This document shows, piece by piece, positions 24,882-33,593 of a DNA stretch of 64,000 nt. The notes under the pieces are model-generated. The model searched no databases, was not told where the DNA came from, and saw only the letters and a list, made by a program, of their open reading frames with translations. The position numbers were made by a program, and so were the translations under genes. The stretch covers positions 1 to 64,000 of the forward strand of contig NZ_JAGXJW010000005.1 in assembly GCF_019091135.1 (NCBI RefSeq), written 5' to 3'. Positions within the stretch are counted from its first letter, which is position 1, and each line of letters begins with the position of its first letter. The stretch is from Cohnella sp. GbtcB17 (lineage in GTDB: Bacteria > Bacillota > Bacilli > Paenibacillales > Paenibacillaceae).

Positions 24882-25577
24882 ATGATCGGCATCATCGGCG
24901 CGATGCAGGAAGAGATCGACCTGCTGCTCGGCGCCTTGGAGGACGCGGTGGAGATGCAGCGTTCGGGCATTCGGTATGTGGCGGGCAGCCTGCACGGCCG
25001 CAAGGTTGTCGTATGCAAGTCGGGCGTAGGCAAGGTGAATGCGGCGATCTGCACGCAAGTGCTCATCGACCGGTTCAATGTGAACAAGATTATATTTACC
25101 GGCGTGGCGGGCGCGCTCGATCCCGAGCTAAATATCGGGGATATCGTCGTATCCTCGAGCAGTCTGCAGCACGATATCGACGTGACCGCGCTCGGATTCG
25201 CGCGAGGAGTCATCCCTTACCAGGAGACGTCGGATTGGGCGGCGGACGAAGCGCTCGTTCATGCGGCGCGCGAAGCCGGCGACAAGCTGTTCCCCGGCCA
25301 CATCAAGACGGGCAAGGTGCTGTCGGGCGACCAGTTCATCGCCGATCGGGAGCTGGTCGCGCGTCTTCGGAACGAGCTGAACGGCGCGTGCGTCGAAATG
25401 GAGGGAGCCTCCGTCGCGCAGGTTTGCGCCATGAACGAGGTGCCTTACGTGGTCATCCGCTCCATCTCGGACAAGGCGGACGGCTCGGCGGACGTGAACT
25501 TCGCGGCGTTTACGGTGACGGCCTCCAACCGTTCGTTCGCGATTGTGAACGAGATGCTGCAGCACTTGGGCGAATAA
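24882..25577 (+). CDS. mtnN: 5'-methylthioadenosine/S-adenosylhomocysteine nucleosidase
   Basis: A 231-aa nucleosidase that cleaves adenine from MTA and SAH, serving methionine salvage and the activated methyl cycle. MIGIIGAMQEEIDLLL at the N-terminus carries a catalytic Glu. GVGKVNAAICTQVLID, the substrate-binding CVEMEGASVAQVC and RSISDKADGSADVNF with the catalytic Asp are all present. The second Met (24882) is the start: AAGGAG is 8 nt upstream of it but 2 nt from the first. Confidence 0.95.
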   Translation: MIGIIGAMQEEIDLLLGALEDAVEMQRSGIRYVAGSLHGRKVVVCKSGVGKVNAAICTQVLIDRFNVNKIIFTGVAGALDPELNIGDIVVSSSSLQHDIDVTALGFARGVIPYQETSDWAADEALVHAAREAGDKLFPGHIKTGKVLSGDQFIADRELVARLRNELNGACVEMEGASVAQVCAMNEVPYVVIRSISDKADGSADVNFAAFTVTASNRSFAIVNEMLQHLGE

Positions 25578-25592
25578 GCGATCGAACGCTAC

Positions 25593-25643
25593 AGCAGAGG
25601 GCGCCTCATCCGGCTAAGCCGGCGAGACGCCCTCTGCTTTGTG
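25593..25643 (+). terminator. Terminator after mtnN
   Basis: AGCAGAGGGCG pairs with CGCCCTCTGCT with an inner CCGGC/GCCGG hairpin, then TTGTGTTTGTG. Confidence 0.7.
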
Positions 25644-25682
25644 TTTGTGTAAGCGAGATTAGTGCAATATGCTTCTCTGAGG

Positions 25683-26879
25683 TTAACCCAAATGCTGGAT
25701 GGCGAGCGCGGCGATCTCGCGATTTTTGGCCGTGATCTCGGCCCTGCGCGGCATCGGCGTCCATAGCGACGTATCGTCAAGCCAAGTGCGCGGCAGCTCC
25801 GCGGGACGGTTCGGCGACTGTAAACGCGGCCAGGAGGAAGGGAGCGGCCCGCCGTCAGGGGCCGCGTCGATCGACGCGAGCAGCGGATGGTCGCTCATCT
25901 CGAGCCACAGCAGGCTCCATGCCCTGGGCACCACATGCCAGTGCTCGTAGCCGCCTCCGCCGAGCGCGATCCAGCGTCCGTCCGTATGCTCGTGCGCGAG
26001 CCGATGAATGAGCCTTGGCATCTCCCGGTAGATGCGCATGCTGCAATGAACGTGCGCGAGCGGATCGAGCGCATGGGCGTCGCAGCCATGCTGGCTGACG
26101 ATGACGTCGGGCTTGAAGGCGCGCATGACCTGCGCGAGGCCGCGCTCGAAGCTCTCGAGCCAGGACTCGTCCTCTGTATACGGTTCCACCGGGATGTTGA
26201 GGCAGGCGCCGTAGCCGCTGCCCTCGCCGCGTTCATGCGCGAACCCGCTGCCCGGGAAAAGGAACTTGCCCGTCTCGTGAATCGAATAGGTGAAGATGTC
26301 CGGGTCCGTATAAAAACTCCATTGAACGCCGTCTCCGTGATGCACGTCGGTATCGATATAGAGCACTTTCGCGTCGTATTTGCGGTGAATCCAGGAGATC
26401 GCGCATGCGGCGTCGTTGTATACGCAGAAGCCTGCTCCGCGTTCGCGGAAGGCGTGATGCAAGCCGCCCCCGAGATGCAGCGCATGCCGCGTCGCTCCCG
26501 ACATGACCGCCTCGGCGGCGCTCAGCGAGCCTTGAACGATCGCCAGCGCAGCATCGTGCATGCCCGGAAAATAAGGCGTGTCGCCGTCCTCTTCGAGACC
26601 GAACTGCTCGGCCACATCCTGGTACGAAACGGCCGGAGCGGCTTCGCTGAGCGCCCGCGCCGTCTCGATGTAGTCGGCCCGGTGAATCGTGTCCACGGCT
26701 TCGGCCGCGCCCTCCGCGGTCGGCAGCAGTTTGTCCTCGGGTCCGAGCGCGCCGCAATCTTCAAGCAGCTCCTCGGTCAAGGCGAGCCGGATCGGGTGAA
26801 ACGGGTGATCTTCGCGAAACGAGTACCGCCGTACGGCGCTGCAATCGATCCAGCGCGCGTGATCGCTTTTCGATGACAC
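25683..26879 (-). CDS. acuC: Acetoin utilization protein AcuC, class I histone-deacetylase-like
   Basis: A 398-aa zinc deacetylase-family protein. In B. subtilis AcuC deacetylates and reactivates acetyl-CoA synthetase. The catalytic core is intact: HALHLGGGLHHAFRERGAGFCVYNDAA (active-site His pair), YIDTDVHHGDGVQWSFY (zinc ligands), VSQHGCDAHALDPLAH and LGGGGYEHWHVVPRAW. The length agrees with AcuC. It lies 19 nt downstream of acuA in an operon that lacks acuB, and is divergent from acsA, its presumed substrate gene. Confidence 0.93.
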   Translation of the reverse strand: MSSKSDHARWIDCSAVRRYSFREDHPFHPIRLALTEELLEDCGALGPEDKLLPTAEGAAEAVDTIHRADYIETARALSEAAPAVSYQDVAEQFGLEEDGDTPYFPGMHDAALAIVQGSLSAAEAVMSGATRHALHLGGGLHHAFRERGAGFCVYNDAACAISWIHRKYDAKVLYIDTDVHHGDGVQWSFYTDPDIFTYSIHETGKFLFPGSGFAHERGEGSGYGACLNIPVEPYTEDESWLESFERGLAQVMRAFKPDVIVSQHGCDAHALDPLAHVHCSMRIYREMPRLIHRLAHEHTDGRWIALGGGGYEHWHVVPRAWSLLWLEMSDHPLLASIDAAPDGGPLPSSWPRLQSPNRPAELPRTWLDDTSLWTPMPRRAEITAKNREIAALAIQHLG

Positions 26880-26898
26880 AGGGGTCGCCTGCCTTTCG

Positions 26899-27531
26899 TC
26901 AATACATAAACCGCTGGCGGAATCTCACGCGGTCGAACTGCTCGGCCGACGACAGCGGCACGTCCTTGCCGATGCGCACCATGAGGCAATTCGCCGGATG
27001 CGCGCAAATCTCCGGATCGTCCGTGGCAAACCAGACCATGCCGACACACTTCATCAATTTTTCCATCATCTCTCGGTACTGCCAGACGTTAAGACCGCTT
27101 TTCTCCAAATCCCAGTGCCAATAATATTCGGTTGTATATACGATGGCATTGTCCAGCTGCTCCTCCGCAAAAGCGGCGACGATCATCGCTTTGCCGAGGC
27201 CGAGCGATCGGTACTCGTCGGCCACCTCGATGGCGCCAAGCTCGATCAGGTCGTCCATGCCGCCTTCGGACCAGCGCTCCAGCTCGTCGGGATAGTGGAA
27301 GGTGACGTAGCCGACGATCGTGTCTTCCTCGCGGGAGACGATGACCCTGCCTTCGGGAAGTCCCGCGATCTCCACGAGCGCCTCGTGCTGCTCCCGCGGC
27401 CTCCGGAAGGCGTCGAGCTTGTCGTGGAGCCGGTAGCCCTTCAGCCGCTCGGGCTCGACCGGCCCCTCGATGACGATCGGACCCGCCCGTCCGGGCCTGG
27501 CGACGCGCTGATAGCGCTTGTAATGTTCCAT
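26899..27531 (-). CDS. acuA: Protein acetyltransferase AcuA (GNAT)
   Basis: A 210-aa GNAT-fold acetyltransferase. In B. subtilis AcuA acetylates and inactivates acetyl-CoA synthetase on its C-terminal lysine. Recognisable parts are IVIEGPVEPERLKGYRLHDKLDAFRRP, the GNAT core IELGAIEVADEYRSLGLGKAMI with the acetyl-CoA-binding RxxGLG loop, and WHWDLEKSGLNVWQYREMMEKLM. I start at the ATG at 27531, with AAAAGGAGC 7 nt upstream; the upstream in-frame ATG at 27600 lacks a ribosome-binding site. The operon is acuA-acuC. Confidence 0.9.
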   Translation of the reverse strand: MEHYKRYQRVARPGRAGPIVIEGPVEPERLKGYRLHDKLDAFRRPREQHEALVEIAGLPEGRVIVSREEDTIVGYVTFHYPDELERWSEGGMDDLIELGAIEVADEYRSLGLGKAMIVAAFAEEQLDNAIVYTTEYYWHWDLEKSGLNVWQYREMMEKLMKCVGMVWFATDDPEICAHPANCLMVRIGKDVPLSSAEQFDRVRFRQRFMY

Positions 27532-27695
27532 GCCGCACGCTCCTTTTGCCGAATCGAATACGTCTAGCGCCGGGCTTCGACGATTCTCATTATATAGCAT
27601 TATACAGTAAAGCCGGTATCGTGCGCTTTTTTGCCGGATTGGCGCGACAATTTGCCATTGTCGTCCTCAGACTGGAGAAAATTTCCCGCCTTCGG

Positions 27696-27726
27696 TTGCG
27701 TTGGTATGTCGGACGCGTGGTATAAT
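27696..27726 (+). promoter_or_regulatory. Promoter of acsA
   Basis: A perfect TATAAT at 27721 has TTGCGT upstream with a 19-nt spacer, which is longer than ideal. It lies about 95 nt before the acsA ATG. Confidence 0.5.
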
Positions 27727-27758
27727 GGCAACAGCAAGCCAAAAGGCTTTGTTCTTCG

Positions 27759-27772
27759 TGTAAGCGCATTCG
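27759..27772 (+). promoter_or_regulatory. Candidate cre (CcpA operator) in the acsA leader
   Basis: TGTAAGCGCATTCG matches 12 of 14 positions of TGWAARCGYTWNCW. It lies about 25 nt after the predicted transcription start, a position that would act as a roadblock. B. subtilis acsA is known to be CcpA-repressed. Confidence 0.55.
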
Positions 27773-27821
27773 TATACTTAGCATCGGGTTTGCAGCAAAA
27801 TCAACGGGAAGGTGATTGGTA

Positions 27822-29546
27822 ATGACGTTAAGTCAGGATGAGAAATTGGCCGTTACGGCCACAACCGCGAATCTCGGCTCTTATGAAGATGCGGTGCGCA
27901 ATTTTAACTGGGAGAACATCGAAAATCAATTTTCCTGGTCCAAAACCGGGAAGGTCAATATGGCGTACGAGGCTATCGACCGCCGCGTCGAAGCAGGCAA
28001 AGGCGATACGATCGCTTTGCATTACAGCGACGCGCAGCGCGAGGAGAGCTATACGTACGCCGATTTGTCGAGGCACTCTGCGCGCTTTGCCAACGTGCTT
28101 CGCGGGCTCGGCATCGGCAAGGGAGACCGGGTCTTCATTTTTATGCCGCGTACGCCCGAATTGTACTTCGCGCTGCTCGGCGCGCTGAAGATCGGCGCCG
28201 TCGTCGGACCGTTGTTCGAAGCGTTCATGGAGACCGCCGTCCGGGATCGCCTGCAGGACAGCGGCGCGGTGGCGATCGTGACGACGCCGGCGCTGCTGCC
28301 GCGCATCTCGCGCGCGGAGCTGCCTGAGCTGAAGCATCTGATCGTGTTCGGCGACGACGTCGCGGCGGGCGACGGCATCGTCGATTTCAAGGCCGAGATG
28401 GAAAAGGCGTCGGAGTCGGCCGAGATCGAATGGCTCGACCGCGAGGACGGCTTGATCCTGCATTATACGTCCGGCTCTACGGGCAAGCCGAAGGGCGTCT
28501 ATCACGTGCAAAACGCCATGATCCAGCATTATTATACCGGACGCATCGTGCTTGACCTCAAGGAAGGCGACGTATACTGGTGCACGGCCGATCCGGGCTG
28601 GGTGACCGGCACGTCCTACGGCGTGTTCGCGCCTTGGCTGAACGGCGTGACGAACGTTATCCGCGGCGGACGCTTCAGCCCGCAGGATTGGTATTCCACG
28701 CTCGAAAAGTACAAGGTTACGGTTTGGTACAGCGCGCCGACCGCCTTCCGCATGCTGATGGGCGCAGGGGACGATGCGGTCGGCCCGTTCGATCTGTCCA
28801 ATCTGCGGCATGTGCTCAGCGTCGGCGAGCCGCTTAACCCCGAGGTCGTCCGTTGGGGCCTCAAAGTTTATAACCAGCGTATCCATGATACATGGTGGAT
28901 GACGGAGACGGGCGGACAGCTCATTTGCAATTACCCGAGCATGGAGATCAAGCCGGGCTCCATGGGCCGGCCGATCCCGGGCGTCCAGGCGGCCATCATC
29001 GACGATCAGGGCAACGAGCTGCCGCCGATGCGCATGGGCAACCTCGCGATCCGCACGCCATGGCCCTCGATGATGCGCAAGATTTGGAACAACTCGGCCA
29101 AATACGAAGAATACTTCCGTATCCCGGGCTGGTACGTGTCCGGCGACTCTGCATACATGGACGAAGAGGGATACTTCTGGTTCCAGGGCCGGATCGACGA
29201 TGTCATCAACACGTCCGGCGAGCGCGTCGGACCGTTCGAGGTGGAGAGCAAGCTGGTCGAGCACCCGGCCGTCGCCGAAGCGGGCGTCATCGGCAAGCCC
29301 GATCCGCTTCGCGGCGAGATCATCAAGGCGTTCATCTCGCTGCGCGAGGGCTTTGAGCCTTCAGAGGAGCTGAAGGCCGATATCTCGAAGTTCGTCAAAA
29401 TCGGTTTGTCGGCGCACGCGGCGCCGCGCGAGATCGAGTTCAAGGACAAACTGCCTAAGACCCGCAGCGGCAAGATCATGCGGCGCGTCCTTAAGGCTTG
29501 GGAGCTGAATCTGCCGACGGGCGATCTGTCCACGATCGAGGACTGA
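27822..29546 (+). CDS. acsA: Acetyl-CoA synthetase (acetate-CoA ligase)
   Basis: A 574-aa AMP-forming acetyl-CoA synthetase: acetate + ATP + CoA to acetyl-CoA + AMP + PPi. The P-loop YTSGSTGKPKGVYH, WCTADPGWVTGTSYG, DTWWMTETGG, the hinge YFWFQGRIDDVINTSGERVGP and the acetylation-target lysine in KTRSGKIMRR (about Lys551) are all present. The length is that of the shorter Bacillus AcsA rather than the 650-aa enterobacterial Acs. The ATG at 27822 has GGAAGGTG upstream. Divergent from acuAC, whose products are expected to switch this enzyme off and on by reversible lysine acetylation. Confidence 0.95.
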   Translation: MTLSQDEKLAVTATTANLGSYEDAVRNFNWENIENQFSWSKTGKVNMAYEAIDRRVEAGKGDTIALHYSDAQREESYTYADLSRHSARFANVLRGLGIGKGDRVFIFMPRTPELYFALLGALKIGAVVGPLFEAFMETAVRDRLQDSGAVAIVTTPALLPRISRAELPELKHLIVFGDDVAAGDGIVDFKAEMEKASESAEIEWLDREDGLILHYTSGSTGKPKGVYHVQNAMIQHYYTGRIVLDLKEGDVYWCTADPGWVTGTSYGVFAPWLNGVTNVIRGGRFSPQDWYSTLEKYKVTVWYSAPTAFRMLMGAGDDAVGPFDLSNLRHVLSVGEPLNPEVVRWGLKVYNQRIHDTWWMTETGGQLICNYPSMEIKPGSMGRPIPGVQAAIIDDQGNELPPMRMGNLAIRTPWPSMMRKIWNNSAKYEEYFRIPGWYVSGDSAYMDEEGYFWFQGRIDDVINTSGERVGPFEVESKLVEHPAVAEAGVIGKPDPLRGEIIKAFISLREGFEPSEELKADISKFVKIGLSAHAAPREIEFKDKLPKTRSGKIMRRVLKAWELNLPTGDLSTIED

Positions 29547-29560
29547 GCCAGACCGGCGCG

Positions 29561-29607
29561 GCCTTTCGGCCGGAGAAGCGATTCTCCGGACGGAAGGCTA
29601 TTTTTTT
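29561..29607 (+). terminator. Terminator after acsA
   Basis: GCCTTTCGGCCGGAGAA and TTCTCCGG...AAGGC form a nested stem, followed by T7. Confidence 0.8.
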
Positions 29608-29611
29608 GCGC

Positions 29612-29658
29612 AAAAAAAGAACGCTCCGGCATGCTGCACGACCGAAGCGTTCTTTTTC
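29612..29658 (-). terminator. Terminator of the PBP gene
   Basis: AAGAACGCT and AGCGTTCTT pair around a 20-nt loop. On the minus strand the stem is followed by TTTTTTTGCG. The T-run on the plus side would also stop acsA read-through. Confidence 0.8.
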
Positions 29659-29670
29659 TTGTTTGGAAAG

Positions 29671-32600
29671 CTAGCTGTTTTTGATCTCTACGGACGGCGA
29701 GGCGTCTGAAGCGCCGGTATCGTTCACTGCTCTGACGCGATACCATCCGGCTGTGTTATTGCCGGACACTGCGTATTGGGTGGACTGGGTAGATTCGACG
29801 CGCCGATAATTGCCTTGCTCGCTGGCGCTGTACCACACCTCGTACCGCGTGACGTTGTCGCTGCCGGGGTTGGGGTTCCAGCTGAGCGTCGCGCCGCTGG
29901 CCGTCGCCTGAGCGACGAGGCCGCTCGGCACGGACGGCGCGGCTGCTTGCACCTGGCCCGGATCGTTCGAAGGCTGTTCGCCGCCGTTCGTGTTCGGATC
30001 GGTCTGGCCGGCGTCCTCGCCGCCAAGCGGTGGCGATTGTTCGTCGGGGTTCCCGGCATTGCCTCCGGCATCGCCCCCGCCGCCCCCGCCGCCGCCGGCC
30101 GAAGCGGATTCGCTGCGTCCGGATTCGTTGCCGGCGACGTCGACGGCCGTTACCGCATACCGTACGCTGCCCGAGGACGAATAGTCGATGAAGCGCGTCT
30201 CTTCGCCGGTCAGCACCGACTTGCCCATTTTGACGTAGGAGCCGCCGCCAACCGAGCGGTAGAGGCGGTAGCCGACGACATCGGCTTGCGGACTCTTGGT
30301 GAACGAGATGCGCACTTTGCCGCCGCCCAGCTGTTCGACGGCGATATTGCCGGGCGCGCTCGGCGCCGAGCCGTCGTCCACGCGCGGATCCGGCTTCGAC
30401 GGCGCGCCGCCGGAGGCGTCCTTCGGCAAATAGTAGGACAACGGCTTCCGGCTTGAGGCCGGCACTTTGTCGAGAGCGGCTTTGAGCTGTTCGATGAGCT
30501 CGTCGAGCGGCTTTTCCCGCTTCGTCATGACCGATTGGCGGAGCATATCCTCCGGCGTCTCCGGCGACGGCTGATAGTTCACGCCGTTGTAGGAGATATA
30601 CTTGACGGCGACAAGCGCATCGTCTTCCTCCGTCGGAATGTATTTTTTGTTGAAAATGTCGGTCACAAGCTTGCCCGCGGACCGGGTGAGCTCGGTCGGC
30701 AGCTTGCCGCTGACGCTGGACACGGTCATCGATACGATGCCGTCGGGCTTCGCGAATTCCTTGGTCGGGAACAGCTCCGGCTTCGCTTCGGTGACTTCGT
30801 TCATGACCTTGGTCCAAATCTCTCTGGCGCGCGCATGCCCGTCGGTGGACAGGGTGTTGACCGATTTTTCGTAGCCGGCCCAGACGCCGAGGGTAATATC
30901 CGGCGTGAAGCCTTCAAACCAGACGTCCGCATAATTGGAAGTCGTGCCCGTCTTGCCGACGATCGGGATTTTGCCGTAGTTTTTGAATCCATTTTTGACG
31001 GATTTGCCAGTTCCGTCCTTAACGACCGTGCGCAGCATGTCGGTCATCAGGTAGGCCGATTGCTCGGAGACGACGCGCTTCGGCGTCGCTTTGTGCTCGT
31101 AGACGATGTTGCCGTAAGAATCCTTCAACTTCTCGATCAGGTAAGCGTCGTTGAATACGCCTTTGTTGGCGATCGCGCCGTAAGCGTTGGTCAGCTCCTC
31201 GACGGTGACGCCATATTTTAGACCGCCGATAACGCCGGTCTGCGCGTAGTCGTCATCCGGCACAAGCGTCGTGATGCCCAGCTGACGAGCGAAGTCCCAG
31301 GCGCCCTTGATCGTCACCTTGTCGAGGAAGATCTTAAGCGCCGGCAGGTTGAGCGACTGGTTGAGCGCGTATCGGGCCGTGACCAGTCCGGAATACCGGT
31401 TGTTCGAGTTTTTCGGGATGTGCAAGCTCGAGCCGCTGTTTTTCAAAATGATCGGCGCGTCGTCCAGAATGCTGGCCGGACTGATGAGTCCTTTGTCGAT
31501 CGCCGGCAGATAAGCGCCGATCGGCTTCATGGCCGAACCGGGCTGGCGCTCCATCTGCGTCGCGAAGTTAAGCTGCTCGATATGGAAGTCCCGGCCTTCG
31601 ATCATGCCGAGTATCGCGCCCGTCTTGTGGTCCAGCATGACGGCGGCCGTCTGCTCGACGCCCTTCGTTTTGCTGTCCGGCGAGAAGTTTTTCGGATCCT
31701 CCGCCACCGCATGCATCGTATCGTATACTTTTTTGTCGATGGTCGTCGTGATCTTGTAGCCTCCGCGCAGCAGCTGCTCGCGCGCGTCTTCGATAAGAGA
31801 GGCGTTTTCCTTCTTTTTCAGATCGTCGATGGTCAGCGTCGGGTTCTGCTGCAGCACGAGCTGCATCGCAGCCTGGCGTTCGACCTCCAGCATCAGATAA
31901 GGATAGGTGTTGTATGCCTTCTCCGTCGGCTTGGCGAGCGAGTCGTAAACGTCGAAGGCGATCGCCTGGTCGTACTGCTGCTGGTCGATCTTGCCGTATT
32001 CGAGCATTTTCTGAAGGACGAGCTTCTGTCTGGCGAGCGCCCGCTTGAAGTTGGCTTCGTTAAAGTCGCCTTTGCCCGTAAAGGCCGAATAGGCGGACGG
32101 ACGCTGCGGCAGCCCGGCCAGATAAGCCGCCTGCGCCAGATTGACCTTGCTGAGGTCCTCGATGCCGAAAATGCCTTTGGCCGCGGCCTTGATGCCGTAT
32201 ACCTGGTAGCCGGAGGCGCCGTTGCCGTAAGGGATCTTGTTTAGATAGGCGGTAAGAATCTCTTCTTTGCCGAGAAAACGCTCGAGCCGAAGCGACAGGA
32301 AGATCTCCTTGGCTTTGCGGCTTTGCGTCTGGTCGAGGCTCAGGAATACGCGCCGTGCAAGCTGCTGCGTAATCGTACTGCCGCCGGTCTGCACATCCTC
32401 GTTCAGCAGCTGCTGCTTGACGGCGCGGAACAGGCCGTTGGTGTCTACGCCGATATGATTGTAGAAATTTTTGTCTTCGATGGACAAGACCGAATCGATG
32501 ATGACCTTGGGAATCTTGTCGTAAGTGATTGGCTGCCGGTCCTCCTCGGTCCGCAGCTGGCCGATCAGCGTTCCGTCGCGGAAATAGACGAAACCGGTTG

Positions 32601-32826
32601 CATTGTTCTCGTTGATCTTCTCTTCGATCAGCGCCCGGGATCGGACGGGATCGTCCTTGACCAGCGCCGCGATATATCCGCCGACCGCGCCGCCCGCGGC
32701 CAAGCTTGCCAGCACGGCGAAGAAGATCAGCCACAGAATCGTATAAGAGAACAATTTGGCGGCCATGACCCATGGCGAGCGTTTTTTGCGTTTCGGCTTC
32801 TTGGAAGGCTGCTTGCTATCGTTCAT
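29671..32826 (-). CDS. Class A penicillin-binding protein with C-terminal fibronectin type III domains
   Basis: A 1051-aa bifunctional peptidoglycan synthase: a basic cytoplasmic tail, one transmembrane helix (about residues 22-50), then a GT51 glycosyltransferase with catalytic Glu117 in SIEDKNFYNHIG and GGSTITQQLARRVFL. The transpeptidase has the acyl-serine motif QPGSAMKP (Ser431, Lys434), ARYALNQSLN as the SxN-region, and VGKTGTT near residue 624. Two FnIII-like modules follow (about 815-905 and 965-1050), joined by a Gly-rich linker with a run of eight glycines. AAGGAGG precedes the ATG. Such FnIII tails occur in some Bacillales PBP1 proteins and may bind wall polymers (inference). Confidence 0.93.
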   Translation of the reverse strand: MNDSKQPSKKPKRKKRSPWVMAAKLFSYTILWLIFFAVLASLAAGGAVGGYIAALVKDDPVRSRALIEEKINENNATGFVYFRDGTLIGQLRTEEDRQPITYDKIPKVIIDSVLSIEDKNFYNHIGVDTNGLFRAVKQQLLNEDVQTGGSTITQQLARRVFLSLDQTQSRKAKEIFLSLRLERFLGKEEILTAYLNKIPYGNGASGYQVYGIKAAAKGIFGIEDLSKVNLAQAAYLAGLPQRPSAYSAFTGKGDFNEANFKRALARQKLVLQKMLEYGKIDQQQYDQAIAFDVYDSLAKPTEKAYNTYPYLMLEVERQAAMQLVLQQNPTLTIDDLKKKENASLIEDAREQLLRGGYKITTTIDKKVYDTMHAVAEDPKNFSPDSKTKGVEQTAAVMLDHKTGAILGMIEGRDFHIEQLNFATQMERQPGSAMKPIGAYLPAIDKGLISPASILDDAPIILKNSGSSLHIPKNSNNRYSGLVTARYALNQSLNLPALKIFLDKVTIKGAWDFARQLGITTLVPDDDYAQTGVIGGLKYGVTVEELTNAYGAIANKGVFNDAYLIEKLKDSYGNIVYEHKATPKRVVSEQSAYLMTDMLRTVVKDGTGKSVKNGFKNYGKIPIVGKTGTTSNYADVWFEGFTPDITLGVWAGYEKSVNTLSTDGHARAREIWTKVMNEVTEAKPELFPTKEFAKPDGIVSMTVSSVSGKLPTELTRSAGKLVTDIFNKKYIPTEEDDALVAVKYISYNGVNYQPSPETPEDMLRQSVMTKREKPLDELIEQLKAALDKVPASSRKPLSYYLPKDASGGAPSKPDPRVDDGSAPSAPGNIAVEQLGGGKVRISFTKSPQADVVGYRLYRSVGGGSYVKMGKSVLTGEETRFIDYSSSGSVRYAVTAVDVAGNESGRSESASAGGGGGGGGDAGGNAGNPDEQSPPLGGEDAGQTDPNTNGGEQPSNDPGQVQAAAPSVPSGLVAQATASGATLSWNPNPGSDNVTRYEVWYSASEQGNYRRVESTQSTQYAVSGNNTAGWYRVRAVNDTGASDASPSVEIKNS

Positions 32827-32976
32827 TTTATGTATCCTCCTTCAACAAAACAGACTTATTATACCACAGTAGGCGATTGTTTGACTTCACGCTTCTCCGT
32901 TCGAGCATTCTCGCAGCGGCCGAGCGGACGAGCGCTTCCAAATATTTCTCCGATTGGACGATTTAAGGGGAGGGTG

Positions 32977-33002
32977 AGAAACTTTTGGGAATGCTTGTCG
33001 TA
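32977..33002 (+). promoter_or_regulatory. Sigma-W-type (ECF) promoter of yuaF-floT
   Basis: AGAAAC, 16 nt, CGTA matches the B. subtilis sigma-W consensus TGAAAC-N16-CGTA at 9 of 10 fixed positions. TTTT directly follows the -35 box, as in many sigma-W promoters. It ends about 50 nt before the yuaF GTG. In B. subtilis yuaFGI is a known sigma-W operon. Confidence 0.65.
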
Positions 33003-33053
33003 TGTATTAAGGGTCGACGATAACGGATTTCCGGCGCAGAAGGAGAGGGTAGC

Positions 33054-33554
33054 GTGGAAATAGTGTTCTGGAGCTGTTTGGCGTTCGGCGTGCTGATGGC
33101 GCTCGCGACGCTGATCGTCGGAGACATCGGCGGCGCGTTCGATTTTCTGCCCCACGATCTGTTCGAACCGGTCGTCCTGGCCGGCGGCATCACGATCTTC
33201 GGTGGCGCAGGGCTGCTCCTTGACCGGTACTCCGCCCTGCAGGCCGGCGGCGTGTACGCTTGCGCCGGAGCCGCAGCCGCGCTCGGAGGTCTGGCGATGC
33301 ACTTCGTATACGTGAGACCGATGAAGAACAGCGAAAATTCGGTCGCGTACTCGATTCGGGACTTGGAGGGGAAGCGGGCGGAGGTCATCACGTCCATCCC
33401 GGCCGTCGGCTTCGGCGAGGTGCTCGTTCGCGTGGGCGCCGGCAACGCCAATCACATCGCCGAAAGCTTCGACAGCGAGGCGCTGGCCGAAGGTACGAAG
33501 GTCGTCGTCGTCCGGGTAAAGGATGACGTGCTCGGCGTATCGCGGCTGGAGTAG
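33054..33554 (+). CDS. yuaF: NfeD-family membrane protein (YuaF-like)
   Basis: A 166-aa protein with three transmembrane segments (about residues 3-22, 38-55 and 63-82), then a soluble C-terminal OB-fold of the NfeD type (IRDLEGKRAEVITSIPAVGFGEVLV ... EGTKVVVVRVKDDVLGVSRLE). NfeD proteins pair with SPFH proteins; YuaF in B. subtilis acts with flotillin FloT in membrane organisation and cell-envelope stress responses. GTG start with AGGAGAGG upstream. Followed after 39 nt by floT in the same operon. Confidence 0.88.
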   Translation: MEIVFWSCLAFGVLMALATLIVGDIGGAFDFLPHDLFEPVVLAGGITIFGGAGLLLDRYSALQAGGVYACAGAAAALGGLAMHFVYVRPMKNSENSVAYSIRDLEGKRAEVITSIPAVGFGEVLVRVGAGNANHIAESFDSEALAEGTKVVVVRVKDDVLGVSRLE

Positions 33555-33593
33555 CACTGGAAATCATACTTTCGCGAGTAGAGGAGAATGCAA

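Noticed and set aside
29671-32826. The run of eight glycines and FnIII repeats as a possible assembly artefact in the PBP.
   Set aside because: The frame is intact through two FnIII modules to a stop with a terminator just beyond, and Gly-rich linkers are common between FnIII domains.
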